A stretch of 64,000 bases of DNA from CADEEN01 sp963840805. GTDB taxonomy: Bacteria > Pseudomonadota > Gammaproteobacteria > Burkholderiales > Burkholderiaceae_C. The translations under genes and the position numbers were made by a program. Positions 10,669 through 22,333 of this stretch are shown here, piece by piece. Every line of letters begins with the position of its first letter. Within the stretch, counting starts at the first letter, position 1. Location of the stretch: contig CAWJAJ010000003.1 of assembly GCA_963840805.1 (NCBI GenBank), positions 1-64,000 of the forward strand, read 5' to 3'. Below the pieces are notes generated by a model. It searched no databases. It saw nothing but the letters and a program-made list of their open reading frames with translations, and was not told the origin of the DNA.

Positions 10669-10695
10669 AAGCCCGCCATTCGGCGGGCTTTTCTT
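10669..10695. terminator. Bidirectional Rho-independent terminator
   Basis: AAGCCCGCC, ATTC, GGCGGGCTT forms a nine-pair stem followed by TTCTT on the plus strand, with A residues on the other side. It lies between the convergent icd and cold-shock genes and could serve both. Confidence 0.88.
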
Positions 10696-10716
10696 CGTGG
10701 CAACGGGCGTTGGGGA

Positions 10717-10968
10717 TCAGGCGGCAGCGACGCCCTGCTGCACCTTCAGCGGCTGGCCCTGGCTATCGACCGGCTGGATGTTCTGTGCCTGGTCACCCTT
10801 GGGGCCCTGCACCAGCTCGTACGACACCCGCGCGCCCTGTTTCAGGGTGCGAAAGCCGTCCATCTGGATGCACGAGAAATGGGCGAACACGTCACTGCCG
10901 CCGCTCTCGGGCTCGATGAAGCCGAAGCCCTTGGCGTCATTGAACCACTTGACACTGCCGAAAGCCAT
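10717..10968 (-). CDS. Cold-shock domain protein, C-terminally extended
   Basis: This is a CspA-family single-strand nucleic acid chaperone. The first 68 or so residues form the OB fold: MAFGSVKWFNDAKGFGFIEP carries RNP1 (KGFGFI), and DVFAHFSCI is RNP2-like. About 83 residues is somewhat longer than the usual 67-70 because of a tail ending PLKVQQGVAAA. The start is ATG 10968 since it opens the conserved MxxGxVKWFN. It converges on icd and shares its terminator. Confidence 0.92.
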   Translation of the reverse strand: MAFGSVKWFNDAKGFGFIEPESGGSDVFAHFSCIQMDGFRTLKQGARVSYELVQGPKGDQAQNIQPVDSQGQPLKVQQGVAAA

Positions 10969-11132
10969 TTTGCGAACTCCTACCGCGGCGCAACGAACCA
11001 CTTGCAACGAGAATTGTCAAGATATTGGCCGTGGCGTGTCAAGGTTCTGGCCGGGCGATCGGGCGCGGGGCCCCGCGTGCCGGCACGCCTGGGGCGGATA
11101 CCCGCGCTGGCCGCGCGCGCACGCCGACTCGA

Positions 11133-11138
11133 TAGAAT
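11133..11138 (+). promoter_or_regulatory. Putative -10 box for clpS-clpA, leaderless spacing
   Basis: TAGAAT ends only six bases before the clpS ATG at 11145, so transcription would be expected to start at or next to the start codon. No ribosome site is visible in the gap GACTTC. Confidence 0.5.
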
Positions 11139-11144
11139 GACTTC

Positions 11145-11497
11145 ATGCCTGCCGACCCGCCGTCAATGCCGCCCAAGCCGCCTGTGTCGCCCGACCGCGA
11201 CGAGGGGCAGGGAACGGTATTGGCCGAGCGCCAGGAACAGCGTGTCGAGCCGCCCAAGCTGTACCAGGTCGTGCTGCTCAACGACGATTACACGCCGATG
11301 GAGTTCGTGGTGCTGGTGCTGCAGGAATACTTCCTGCGCGACATCGACACCGCCACGCAGATCATGCTCAAGATCCACCACGAGGGTCGTGGGGTGTGCG
11401 GTGTCTACAGCAGGGACATTGCCGCCACCAAAGTCGAATTGGTGCAAGCCGCTGCCAAGCGCGCCGGCCACCCGCTGCAATGCATTATGGAGGCCGC

Positions 11498-11501
<4 letters not shown>
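11145..11501 (+). CDS. clpS: ATP-dependent Clp protease adaptor ClpS
   Basis: ClpS binds N-degron substrates and delivers them to ClpAP. The 118-residue protein has an unstructured N-terminus, then the core YQVVLLNDDYTPMEFVVLVL, the helix FLRDIDTATQIMLKIHHEG and the end AAAKRAGHPLQCIMEAA. The NDDYTPMEFV segment holds the residues that line the N-degron pocket. The stop overlaps the clpA start (ATGA), which indicates translational coupling. Confidence 0.95.
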
Positions 11502-13806
<2,305 letters not shown>

Positions 13807-13808
13807 CG

Positions 13809-14595
13809 TTACGGCGCTGCCGGGTCCTGCCGGTAGTACGAAGCGAGCAGCCGGTACAACGCCGGCTGTTCTTCTTTCAGCGCGTGCGGCGTGACGAAGA
13901 AGGCCTCCGAAGCGACCGCGAAGAACTCGTCGGGGGCCTCGGCCGCGTAGGCGTCGAGCACGGTCTCGTAGCCACAGACCACGCGTTCGCAGAAACGATC
14001 GTATTCGGGCGTCAGCACCGCCAACCACGCCGTCGCGCTCTTTGGCGCCCCCTAACAGTGGCACACCGTCGGGCGCGCCGTCGCGCATGTCCAGCACATG
14101 CGCGAACTCGTGGATCACGACGTTGTAGGCCCCAGTCGCTGCCTCGGCGCCTTCGGGTGGGTGCACGTCGGCCCAGCTCAGCATCACCGGGCCACCCTCC
14201 ATCGCCTCGCCGGCAAGCACCTCGTCGTAGCGATGCACGATGCCTTGCTCATCGATGATCTCGCGCTCGGCCACGACCGCGTCGGCGTGGATCACGATGC
14301 CGACGAAGCCGTCGTACTGTTCGATGCCGAGTTCGAGCACCGGCAGGCAGGCTTGCAGCGCCACCGACAGCGCGGTGGCATCGTCGACGACGAAGCCGCC
14401 GGCGCCACTGAACTCCTTGCGGTCGAGGAACAGGCTCGCCATGCGGCGCAGGCGCACCAGATCCTCGGGCGAGCGCCGGGCGATGAAAGGCAGGCGCACC
14501 AACGCCTGCTGCCAAAGATCGTCGGGGACCGCGCGGCGCGCGAGCGTACGCCGTTCGCGGCGCTGCCGCAGCGCATCGATGAGGCGCCCGATCAC
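13809..14595 (-). CDS. mtfA: MtfA-type zinc peptidase (one frameshift)
   Basis: MtfA of E. coli binds the Mlc repressor and has aminopeptidase activity; this is a family member of about 262 residues. Features are FIARRSPEDLVRLRRMASLF, KEFSGAGGFVVDD, YDGFVGIVIHAD and the zinc site VVIHEFAHVLDMRDG (HExxH). The start is GTG 14595, whose GTGA overlaps the lpxH stop. A one-base shift lies near 14050 in a run of five C/G, after which the family ending FCERVVCGYETVLDAYAAEA and FFVTPHALKEEQPALY is read. It converges with clpA with a two-base gap. Confidence 0.85.
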
Positions 14596-15384
14596 AGCCT
14601 CAGGTCGATCCGCGCGAAGCCATCGCGCGTCAGCCGCAACACCTGGGCGCGCGCCGGCGCGCCGTCGCAATCCCAGTCGCTCAGCACGTGGCGGGTATAG
14701 CCCGGTGCCAGCACCTCGCTGCCGGGCCGATGGGTGTGGCCATGCACCATCGCGTGGCTGCCCGCCGCGTGCATCCATGCGACGGCGGCGGCGGGGTCGA
14801 CATCAGCCCAGTCGGCGGGCGCGCGGCCGCGCTTGTTGGCCTCGCTGGCATCGCGCATCTGGCGCGCGAGGTGCTCGCGCGTGGCCAGCGGCTGGGCCAG
14901 GAACTCGTCGCGCCACGCGGGGCTGCGCACTTGGGCACGAAACGCCTGGTAGGCCGTATCGGCGAGGCACAGCGCGTCGCCATGCGTCAGCAGCACGCGC
15001 TGGCCCCAGGCCGACAGCAGCGTCGGGTCCGGCAACGCCGCCATGCCGCACGATCGCAGCATCGCGGCACCGACGAGGAAGTCGCGGTTGCCGGCCATGA
15101 AGCCCATCGCGCGGCGGCTGGCCGCATCGGCCAGCACGTGCGGCGGCCCGGCCCTCGAAGCGGCCCGGCTGCCTTGCATCGTCGCCGACCCAGACCTCGA
15201 ACAGATCGCCGAGGATGTAGATCGCGTCGGCCGTGCTGCTGGCCAGGTAGTCGGCCCAGGCCGCGACCGTGCGGGGCTGCTGCGGGCCGAGGTGAAGATC
15301 GGAGATGAACTCGATCGCGCGCCACTGCGTGTCGGCCTCGAGTTCATGGAACGTCGGCAGCGCCGGCGGCGATGCGGGGCTCAT
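14592..15384 (-). CDS. lpxH: UDP-2,3-diacylglucosamine diphosphatase (one frameshift)
   Basis: LpxH hydrolyses UDP-2,3-diacylglucosamine to lipid X in lipid A synthesis at the inner membrane. The metallophosphoesterase motifs are complete: FISDLHLGPQ, ILGDLFEVWVGDD, MAGNRDFLVG, LTHGDALC and MVHGHTHRPGS. One extra base near 15141 (CC read as CGC on the coding strand) shifts the frame before HVLADAASRRAMGFMAGN. The size of about 263 residues is normal. It follows ppiB by 25 bases and its stop overlaps the mtfA start. Confidence 0.9.
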
Positions 15385-15409
15385 GCCATGGCGCCGGCGG
15401 GGCTGGCGT

Positions 15410-15911
15410 TCAGAGGGCGACGACGCGCTGGATCACCACGTCTTCCAACGGCACGTCGTCGTGCATGCCTTTGCGGCCGGTGCGAACGCCTTCGATCGCA
15501 TCGACGACCTCGGCACCCGACACGACCCGGCCGAACACCGCATAGCCCCACCCCTGCGGCGATTCGCTCTTGAAGTCGAGGAAGCCGTTGTCGGCGGTAT
15601 TGATGAAGAACTGCGCCGTGGCCGAATGCGGCGCCGAGGTGCGCGCCATCGCCAGCGTGTAGTGCATGATTCTTCAGGCCGTTGTTGGCTTCGTTGGCGA
15701 TCGGCGCATCGGTGGGCTTTTGCTTCATGCCCGGCTCGAAGCCGCCGCCCTGGACCATGAAGCCCTTGATGACGCGGTGGAACACCGTGTTGTCGTAGTG
15801 GCCCTTGGCCGCGTAGGCCAGGAAATTGGCCACGCTGGCCGGCGCCTTGACGTCATCGAGTTCGATACGGATCGTCCCGGCGCTGGTGGTCATCTCGACG
15901 GTCTTGGTCAT
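15410..15911 (-). CDS. ppiB: Cytosolic peptidyl-prolyl isomerase PpiB (frameshifted)
   Basis: This is a cyclophilin that catalyses proline cis-trans isomerisation during folding. It has no signal peptide and begins MTKTVEMTTSAGTIRIELDD. The active-site segment FHRVIKGFMVQGGGF and later ATAQFFINTADNGFLDF and GYAVFGRVVSGAEVVD are typical. One extra base near 15672 breaks NNGLKN from MHYTLAMART. It lies one base after the ppiA stop, so the two cyclophilins and lpxH form one transcription unit. Confidence 0.9.
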
Positions 15912-15912
15912 G

Positions 15913-16469
15913 TCATTTCTCCAAAGTTGCCTGCTTGATCGTCACCGGCTCGAGCGGCACGTTCTGGTGCGCCGCCCTTGTTGCCGGTGGGCACCGCCTT
16001 GATCTTGTCGACCACGTCCATGCCCGCGACGACCTTGCCGAACACGGCGTAGCCGTTGCCGTCACGCGAGTTGGCCTGGTCGAGGAAGGCGTTGTCCTTC
16101 AGGTTGATGAAGAACTGCGCGGTGGCCGAGTTCGGGTCCATCGTGCGCGCCATCGCCAGCGTGCCGCGCAGGTTCGTCGAGGCCGTTGCGGCTTTCCAGC
16201 GGGATCGGCGCGCGCGTCGGCTTCTCGCTCATGTCGGCCTTCATGCCGCCGCCCTGGATCATGAAGTTCTCGATCACGCGGTGAAACACCGTGCCGTCGT
16301 AGTGGCCGGCCTTGACATAGGCCAGGAAGTTGTCGACGGTCTTCGGCGCCTTGGCCTGGTCGAGTTCGACCACGATGTCGCCCAGGCTGGTGGCCAGGCG
16401 CACCTTCTGGGCCAGCGCCGGCGTGGCCGCGAGGGCGGCGCACAAGATGATCGCAAGACGGGTTTTCAT
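15913..16469 (-). CDS. ppiA: Periplasmic peptidyl-prolyl isomerase PpiA (frameshifted)
   Basis: This is an exported cyclophilin. ATG 16469 opens a clear signal peptide, MKTRLAIILCAALAATPALA, cleaved before QKVRLATSLG. The active-site region FHRVIENFMIQGGGM and SATAQFFINLKDNAFLDQ follow. One-base shifts occur near 16186, before NLRGTLAMARTM, and near 15972, after which the natural end HQNVPLEPVTIKQATLEK is read. The first break falls at the same place in the fold as the break in ppiB. The gene is divergent from cysS. Confidence 0.88.
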
Positions 16470-16592
16470 CGGGTATCGGCTCCACATGCGCGGGCAACCG
16501 GCCCGCTATACTGGGTCGCGATTCTACCGAGCGGCCTCCTGCAGCGATCTGCCCCGATCTGCACCGAGGCCGCTGTCACGTTTTTCACCGCG

Positions 16593-17969
16593 ATGAGCCT
16601 GCGCATCCACAACACGCTGACCCGTTCGCTCGAGGTCTTTCAGCCATTGCGCCCGGGCAAGGTCGGCATGTATGTGTGTGGCATGACGATCTACGACCTC
16701 TGCCACATGGGCCATGCGCGCATGATGATGGCCTTCGACGTGGTCTACCGCTGGCTGCGCACGCTGGGCTACGACGTGACCTATGTGCGCAACATCACCG
16801 ACATCGAGGACAAGATCATCAAGCGCGCACTGGAGCGGCAGATCACGATCCGCGCGCTGACCGACGAGATGATCGAGGCCATGCACCGCGACATCGGCGC
16901 GCTCGGCATCGCCACGCCGACCCACGAACCGCGCGCCACCGATTACGTGCCGCAGATGCTCGGCCTGATCGGGCGGCTGGAGAAGAAGGGCCTGGCCTAC
17001 CGCTCGGCCAACGGCGACGTGAATTTCGCCGTGCGCAAGTTCCCGGGCTACGGCAAGTTGTCGGGCAAGAGCCTGGACGAATTGCGCGCCGGCGAGCGCG
17101 TGGCCGTGCTCGATGGCAAGCACGACCCGCTCGACTTCGTGCTGTGGAAGGCCGCCAAGGCCGACGAGCCGGAGGACGCCAGGTACCCGAGTGAATACGG
17201 CCCCGGCCGGCCGGGCTGGCACATCGAGTGCTCGGCGATGAGTTGCGCGGTGCTCGGCGAGCCGTTCGACATCCATGGCGGCGGCATGGATCTGCAGTTC
17301 CCGCACCACGAGAACGAGATCGCGCAGAGCGAAGGGGCCAGCGGCGGCGTGTTTGCCCGCTACTGGCTGCACAACGGCTTTCTCAACGTCGACAACGAGA
17401 AGATGTCCAAGTCGCTGGGCAACTTCTTCACGATCCGTGAGGTGCTCGAACGCTACGACGGCGAGACGCTGCGCTTCTTCATGCTGCGCACCCATTACCG
17501 CAGCCCGTTCAATTTCAGCGACACGCTCCTCGACGATGCGCGTACGGCGCTGCGCCGGCTCTACACCGCGCTGGATGGTGTCGACGGCGCCGCCGCCGAC
17601 GTCGACTGGTCGCAGCCTGCCGCCGCGGCCTTCCGCGACGCGATGAACGAAGACTTCAACACGCCGCTGGCGTTGGCCGTGTTGTTCGACCTCGCCGGCG
17701 AGTTGAATCGCACGCGTTCGGCGCAGACCGCCGCGCTGCTGCGCGCGCTCGGCGCGACGCTGGGCGTCCTGCAGCAGGCACCACGCGCCTACCTGCAGGG
17801 CGGCAATGGTGGCTTCGATGCCGGCGCGATCGATGCGTTGATCGCGGCGCGAGTGGCGGCCAAGCAGGCGCGCGATTTCGCCGAGGCCGACCGCATTCGC
17901 CAGCAACTCGCCGCGATGGGGGTGCAACTGAAGGACTCGGCGCAGGGCACCACCTGGGTCAAGGCCTGA
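16593..17969 (+). CDS. cysS: Cysteinyl-tRNA synthetase
   Basis: It charges tRNA-Cys in the cytosol. The 458-residue protein is intact, starting MSLRIHNTLTRSLEVFQPLR. It has the zinc-binding first cysteine in MYVCGMTIYD, the HIGH-type motif CHMGHARMM, the segment GWHIECSAMSC with further zinc ligands, GGGMDLQFPHHENEIAQSE and the KMSKS motif NEKMSKSLGNFF near residue 270. ATG 16593 is chosen because it opens the conserved LRIHNTLTR. A DNA glycosylase gene begins five bases after the stop. Confidence 0.97.
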   Translation: MSLRIHNTLTRSLEVFQPLRPGKVGMYVCGMTIYDLCHMGHARMMMAFDVVYRWLRTLGYDVTYVRNITDIEDKIIKRALERQITIRALTDEMIEAMHRDIGALGIATPTHEPRATDYVPQMLGLIGRLEKKGLAYRSANGDVNFAVRKFPGYGKLSGKSLDELRAGERVAVLDGKHDPLDFVLWKAAKADEPEDARYPSEYGPGRPGWHIECSAMSCAVLGEPFDIHGGGMDLQFPHHENEIAQSEGASGGVFARYWLHNGFLNVDNEKMSKSLGNFFTIREVLERYDGETLRFFMLRTHYRSPFNFSDTLLDDARTALRRLYTALDGVDGAAADVDWSQPAAAAFRDAMNEDFNTPLALAVLFDLAGELNRTRSAQTAALLRALGATLGVLQQAPRAYLQGGNGGFDAGAIDALIAARVAAKQARDFAEADRIRQQLAAMGVQLKDSAQGTTWVKA

Positions 17970-17974
17970 GCATC

Positions 17975-18631
17975 GTGGTTCGTCTTTCCGACCTCGCTTC
18001 CGTCACGCCCGACTATTGGGACGAGGCGTGCAAGCATCTCGCGCGGCGTGACCGCGTGATGAAGAAGCTGATCCCACGCTTCGGCGAGGCGAGACTGCAG
18101 AGTCGTGGCGATGCCTTCACCACGCTGGCGCGCTCGATCGTCGGCCAGCAAATTTCGGTCAAGGCGGCACAGGCGGTATGGGACCGATTCATCGCGTTGG
18201 TGTCGTCGCCGCCGGTGCGCCTTGCGCCGCAGGCCATCCTGGCGCTGGACACGCCGGCGATGCGTGCGGCGGGCCTGTCGGCGCGCAAGGTGGAGTACCT
18301 GCGTGACCTGGCGCAGCACTTCGATGGTGGCCTGGTGCATGTGCGCCAGTGGCAGCAAATGGACGACGAGGCCATCATCGAAGAACTGGTGGCGATCCGC
18401 GGCATCGGCCGCTGGACGGCCGAGATGTTCCTCATCTTCCACCTGCTGCGCCCGAACGTGATGCCGCTCGACGACCTTGGCCTGATCAAGGGCATCAGCG
18501 TCAACTACTTCAGCGGCGAGCCGGTCACCCGCGCTGAGGCCCGCGAGGTTGGCGAGGCCTGGGCGCCTTACAAGTCGGTCGCTACCTGGTACGTCTGGCG
18601 CAGCCTCGATCCGCTGCCCGTTGAATACTGA
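17975..18631 (+). CDS. DNA-3-methyladenine glycosylase, AlkA-like HhH-GPD
   Basis: It belongs to the base-excision repair superfamily that removes alkylated purines. The 218-residue protein lacks the N-terminal domain of E. coli AlkA. The helix-hairpin-helix is ELVAIRGIGRWTAEMFLIF and the catalytic aspartate is in NVMPLDDLGLIKG. The family opening PDYWDEACKHLARRD and SIVGQQISVKAA are present. The start is GTG 17975, five bases after cysS. accA follows 13 bases later, so cysS, the glycosylase, accA and tilS form a probable operon. Confidence 0.88.
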   Translation: MVRLSDLASVTPDYWDEACKHLARRDRVMKKLIPRFGEARLQSRGDAFTTLARSIVGQQISVKAAQAVWDRFIALVSSPPVRLAPQAILALDTPAMRAAGLSARKVEYLRDLAQHFDGGLVHVRQWQQMDDEAIIEELVAIRGIGRWTAEMFLIFHLLRPNVMPLDDLGLIKGISVNYFSGEPVTRAEAREVGEAWAPYKSVATWYVWRSLDPLPVEY

Positions 18632-18644
18632 GGAGTCCCTCCGC

Positions 18645-19616
18645 ATGAGCAAACGCCACTTCCTGGATTTCGAGCAACCAATCGCCGAGCTCGACGCCAA
18701 GATCGAAGAGTTGCGCTACGTGCAGAACGAGTCGGCGGTCGACATCTCCGACGAGATCGACCGGCTCGACAAGAAGAGCCAGCAGCTGACGAAGGACATC
18801 TATTCGCACCTGACGCCCTGGCAGGTGACGCAGATCGCGCGTCATCCGCAGCGGCCCTACACGCTCGACTATGTGGCCGACCTGTTTACCGATTTCAACG
18901 AACTGCACGGCGATCGCTCGTTTGCCGACGACCTGTCGATCGTCGGTGGGCTGGCGCGATTCAATGGCCAGGCCTGTATGGTCATGGGCCAGCAGAAGGG
19001 CCGTGACACCAAGGAGCGCGCGGCACGCAATTTCGGCATGAGCCGGCCCGAGGGCTACCGCAAGGCGCTGCGATTGATGCGGCTGGCCGAGAAGTTCAAG
19101 CTGCCGCTATTCACCTTCGTCGACACGCCGGGAGCCTACCCGGGTGTCGGTGCCGAGGAGCGTGGCCAGAGCGAGGCCATCGGCCACAACATCTTCGAGA
19201 TGGCGCAACTCGAAGTCCCGATCATCGTCACCATCATCGGCGAGGGCGGCTCGGGGGGCGCGCTGGCGTTGTCGGTCGGCGACCAGTTGCTGATGCTGCA
19301 GTACTCCGTTTACTCGGTGATTTCGCCCGAGGGCTGCGCATCGATCCTGTGGAAATCGACCGAGCGTGCCCCCGAGGCCGCCGAGGCGCTCGGCATCACG
19401 GCGCACCGGCTGAAGGCCTTGGGTCTGGTCGACAAGATCGTCAGCGAGCCGGTCGGCGGCGCGCACCGGGACCCGAAGGCGATGAGCGCCTCGCTCAAGC
19501 GCGCCCTCGGCGACGCGCTGCGCCAGGTGGTGGATCTGAAGCCCAAGGAACTGCTCGAGCGCCGCTACCAGCGCCTGCAGTCCTACGGACGCTTCGGCGA
19601 CACCAAGTCGCGGTGA
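18645..19616 (+). CDS. accA: Acetyl-CoA carboxylase carboxyltransferase subunit alpha
   Basis: The alpha subunit of the carboxyltransferase transfers the carboxyl group from biotin to acetyl-CoA, giving malonyl-CoA. It is intact at 323 residues. The N-terminus is MSKRHFLDFEQPIAELDAKI, with the crotonase-fold motifs GRDTKERAARNFGMSRPEGY, FVDTPGAYPGVGAEERGQSE and IGEGGSGGALAL (oxyanion glycines). GAGG lies 10 bases before ATG 18645. The stop overlaps the tilS GTG start. Confidence 0.97.
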   Translation: MSKRHFLDFEQPIAELDAKIEELRYVQNESAVDISDEIDRLDKKSQQLTKDIYSHLTPWQVTQIARHPQRPYTLDYVADLFTDFNELHGDRSFADDLSIVGGLARFNGQACMVMGQQKGRDTKERAARNFGMSRPEGYRKALRLMRLAEKFKLPLFTFVDTPGAYPGVGAEERGQSEAIGHNIFEMAQLEVPIIVTIIGEGGSGGALALSVGDQLLMLQYSVYSVISPEGCASILWKSTERAPEAAEALGITAHRLKALGLVDKIVSEPVGGAHRDPKAMSASLKRALGDALRQVVDLKPKELLERRYQRLQSYGRFGDTKSR

Positions 19617-20905
19617 ACACCGTCGCGGTAGCCGTCAGCGGCGGCCGCGACTCGCTGGCGCTTCTGCACTGCACGCTGCGTGCGGCCGGGCCGCTCGGCA
19701 TCGATGTCGTGGCATTGCACGTGCACCATGGCTTGCAGCAGGCGGCCGACGCCTGGGCCGAGCGCGTGGCGGCCACCTGCCGGCGCTGGCGCGCGCAAGG
19801 CTGGCCGTTGCGCTTTGCGCTGCAGCGCCTGGCCGGCAAGCCATTGGCCGGCGAAAGCGTCGAGGCCTGGGCACGACGCGGGCGCTACCAGGCGCTCGGC
19901 GCGATGGCGCGCGACGCGGGTGCCGGCCTGGTCCTGCTGGCGCACCACCGACGCGATCAGGCCGAGACCTTCCTGTTGCAGGCCCTGCGCGGCGCCGGGC
20001 CGGCCGGCCTGGCGGCGATGCCGCGGTGCGCCGAACGAGACGATCTTGTCTGGGCACGGCCGTGGTTGCACGTGGCGCCGGCAGCGATCGAGCACTACGT
20101 GCATCGCCACCGCCTGCGCGGTGTCGACGATCCAAGCAATGCCGATCCCCGCTATGCCCGCAGCCGCCTGCGTGCCCAGGTGATGCCCGCGCTGCGGCTG
20201 GCCTTCGCGGATGCGGAGTCCGCGCTGGCGGACTCGGCCGCGCGTTGTGCCGAGGCACAGGCGGTGCTGGCCGAGATCGCACGGGCCGACCTGGCGGCCG
20301 TTTGCGACGCGACCGCGCTGCGGCTCGTGCCGTGGCGCGCGCTCAGCCCGGCGCGGCGCGCCAACGCGCTGCGCGCGTGGTTGCGCCTGCGTCTGGATCG
20401 AGGCGCGCCGCAGTCGCTGGTCGACCGCTTGATGCAGGAGCTGCCCGGCACCGGCGCGGCCCAGTGGTCGTGTGGCGACATGGTGCTGCAGCGATACCGT
20501 GGCCGGCTCGATGCCGTGCCGCGGCCGCGCGGCGCCGCGTCGAGCACGCTGCTGCCGCGGCGCGCCGCCATCACCGGTGCCGGCCTGTTTCCGGTGGCGG
20601 GGCAGGGGGCGCACTTGCAGGTGCTCGCCGTGGACGAGGGTGGGGTGGCCCTGGCCGCATTGCGGCAGGCGTCGTGGCGTCGTCGCAGCGGCGGCGAGCG
20701 CTTCCAGCGTGCGCCGGGCACGCCGCCGCGCAGCCTGAAGAAGCAGTTCCAGGCCGCCGGTGTGCCGGCATGGCAGCGTGACGCCCCGCTGCTGTGCGCC
20801 GCCGACGGCCGCCTGCTGTTCGTGCCCGGCCTGGGCATCGACGCGCGCGCGCACGCCGCCGCCGGCGAGCCGCAGTTCGTGCTGTCATGGGTGCGTCAGC
20901 CGTGA
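19613..20905 (+). CDS. tilS: tRNA(Ile)-lysidine synthase
   Basis: TilS converts the wobble cytidine of tRNA-Ile(CAU) to lysidine, an essential step. The PP-loop SGGRDSLALLH lies close to the N-terminus, followed by the N-type ATPase core (HVHHGLQQAADAWAERV, LLAHHRRDQAETFLLQALRG). A substrate-binding domain and a C-terminal TilS domain (RRSGGERFQRAPGTPPRSLK) follow. About 430 residues and unbroken. GTG 19613 is inferred from the overlap with the accA stop (GTGA) and the position of the PP-loop. Confidence 0.93.
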   Translation: MNTVAVAVSGGRDSLALLHCTLRAAGPLGIDVVALHVHHGLQQAADAWAERVAATCRRWRAQGWPLRFALQRLAGKPLAGESVEAWARRGRYQALGAMARDAGAGLVLLAHHRRDQAETFLLQALRGAGPAGLAAMPRCAERDDLVWARPWLHVAPAAIEHYVHRHRLRGVDDPSNADPRYARSRLRAQVMPALRLAFADAESALADSAARCAEAQAVLAEIARADLAAVCDATALRLVPWRALSPARRANALRAWLRLRLDRGAPQSLVDRLMQELPGTGAAQWSCGDMVLQRYRGRLDAVPRPRGAASSTLLPRRAAITGAGLFPVAGQGAHLQVLAVDEGGVALAALRQASWRRRSGGERFQRAPGTPPRSLKKQFQAAGVPAWQRDAPLLCAADGRLLFVPGLGIDARAHAAAGEPQFVLSWVRQP

Positions 20906-20935
20906 CCGGCAAGCTGCCGGCTCGCCGCGCCCCGG

Positions 20936-20941
20936 TAAAAT
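20936..20941 (+). promoter_or_regulatory. Putative -10 box for lysC
   Basis: TAAAAT stands 37 bases before the lysC ATG, in a 73-base gap after tilS. No good -35 is seen. Confidence 0.4.
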
Positions 20942-20978
20942 CACCCGCTTTGTCCGCGACACGACGCTCCGCACCCCC

Positions 20979-22250
20979 ATGGCACTGATCGTTCACAAGT
21001 ACGGTGGCACCTCGATGGGCTCCACCGAGCGCATTCGCAACGTCGCCAAGCGCGTCGCCAAATGGGTGCGTGCCGGGCACCAGATCGTCGTCGTGCCATC
21101 GGCGATGAGCGGGGAGACCAACCGCCTGCTCGCACTGGCCAAGGAGGTCTCGCCGCCGCAGACCTCGACCGCCGTGATGCGCGAACTCGACACCATTGCC
21201 GCGACCGGCGAGCAGGTTTCGGTCGGGCTGCTGGCCCTTGCGCTGATGGCCGAGGGCCTGGATGCGGTGAGCTATGCCGGGTGGCAGGTGCCCATCGTCA
21301 CCGACTCGGCCTACACCAAGGCGCGCATCGACAGCATCGACGACACCAAGGTGCGCGCCGACCTGGCAGCGGGCCGCGTGGTGATCATCACCGGTTTCCA
21401 GGGCATCGACGGCGATGGCCGTGTGACGACGCTGGGCCGCGGCGGCAGCGACACCTCGGCGGTGGCCGTGGCCGCCGCGATGAAGGCCGCCGAGTGCCTG
21501 ATCTACACCGACGTCGACGGCGTCTACACCACCGACCCGCGCGTCGTGCCCGAGGCCCGGCGGCTGAGCACGGTCAGCTTCGAGGAAATGCTCGAGATGG
21601 CCAGCCTGGGCTCCAAGGTGCTGCAGATCCGCTCGGTCGAGTTCGCCGGCAAGTACCGCGTGCCGCTGCGCGTGCTGTCGAGCTTCACCGATTGGGACAT
21701 CCCGATCGAAGACGAAGCCAAGTCGGGCACGCTGATCACTTTCGAGGAAGATGCCAACATGGAACAAGCCGTTGTCTCGGGTATTGCGTTCAACCGCGAC
21801 GAAGCCAAGGTCACCGTGCTCGGCGTACCCGACAAGCCGGGCGTGGCCTACCGCATCCTGGGTGCCGTGGCCGAGGCCAATATCGACGTCGACGTGATCA
21901 TCCAGAACGTGTCGCGCGACGGCAAGACCGATTTCTCGTTCACCGTGCACCGCAACGACTACCAGCGCACGCTCGACTTGCTGAAGAGCCAGGTGGCGCC
22001 CGCCACCGGTGCCACCGAGGTCAGTGGCGACCCGCGCATCTGCAAGGTCAGCATCGTCGGCATCGGCATGAAGAGCCACGTCGGCGTCGCGGCCAAGATG
22101 TTCGGCACGCTGTCGGAGGAGGGCATCAACATCCAGATGATCTCGACCAGCGAGATCAAGACCAGCGTCGTCATCGACGAGAAGTACATGGAACTCGCGG
22201 TGCGGGCGCTGCACCGGGCGTTCGAGCTGGAAGGCGGGCCGGCGACATGA
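20979..22250 (+). CDS. lysC: Aspartate kinase
   Basis: It phosphorylates aspartate, the first step toward lysine, threonine and methionine. The 423-residue protein is intact: kinase domain with KYGGTSMGSTERI, TGFQGIDGDGRVTTLGRGGS and YTDVDGVYTTDPR. Two C-terminal ACT domains carry feedback sites (VLGVPDKPGVAYRILGAVAE and VGIGMKSHVGVAAKMFGTL). This monofunctional layout resembles the lysine/threonine-controlled LysC of Corynebacterium and Pseudomonas rather than the fused ThrA type. A repeat and a tRNA gene follow. Confidence 0.96.
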   Translation: MALIVHKYGGTSMGSTERIRNVAKRVAKWVRAGHQIVVVPSAMSGETNRLLALAKEVSPPQTSTAVMRELDTIAATGEQVSVGLLALALMAEGLDAVSYAGWQVPIVTDSAYTKARIDSIDDTKVRADLAAGRVVIITGFQGIDGDGRVTTLGRGGSDTSAVAVAAAMKAAECLIYTDVDGVYTTDPRVVPEARRLSTVSFEEMLEMASLGSKVLQIRSVEFAGKYRVPLRVLSSFTDWDIPIEDEAKSGTLITFEEDANMEQAVVSGIAFNRDEAKVTVLGVPDKPGVAYRILGAVAEANIDVDVIIQNVSRDGKTDFSFTVHRNDYQRTLDLLKSQVAPATGATEVSGDPRICKVSIVGIGMKSHVGVAAKMFGTLSEEGINIQMISTSEIKTSVVIDEKYMELAVRALHRAFELEGGPAT

Positions 22251-22257
22251 CAGCCTC

Positions 22258-22325
22258 AAGCTCGCTGCGCTCGCGTCCCCCGAGGGGAACTCGGGCCGCT
22301 GGGGCGGCCCGGCGACTGGGCCGCG
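22258..22325 (+). repeat. Intergenic repeat, Burkholderiales type
   Basis: CAAGCTCGCTGCGCTCGC, a CCCCCGAGGGG hairpin and CTGGGGCGGCCCGGC make up the block. The last part is close to the reverse complement of the GCCGGGCCGCTCCCAAG core at 49646 and 43665. It lies between lysC and tRNA-Ser. Confidence 0.6.
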
Positions 22326-22333
22326 GCCTGATC

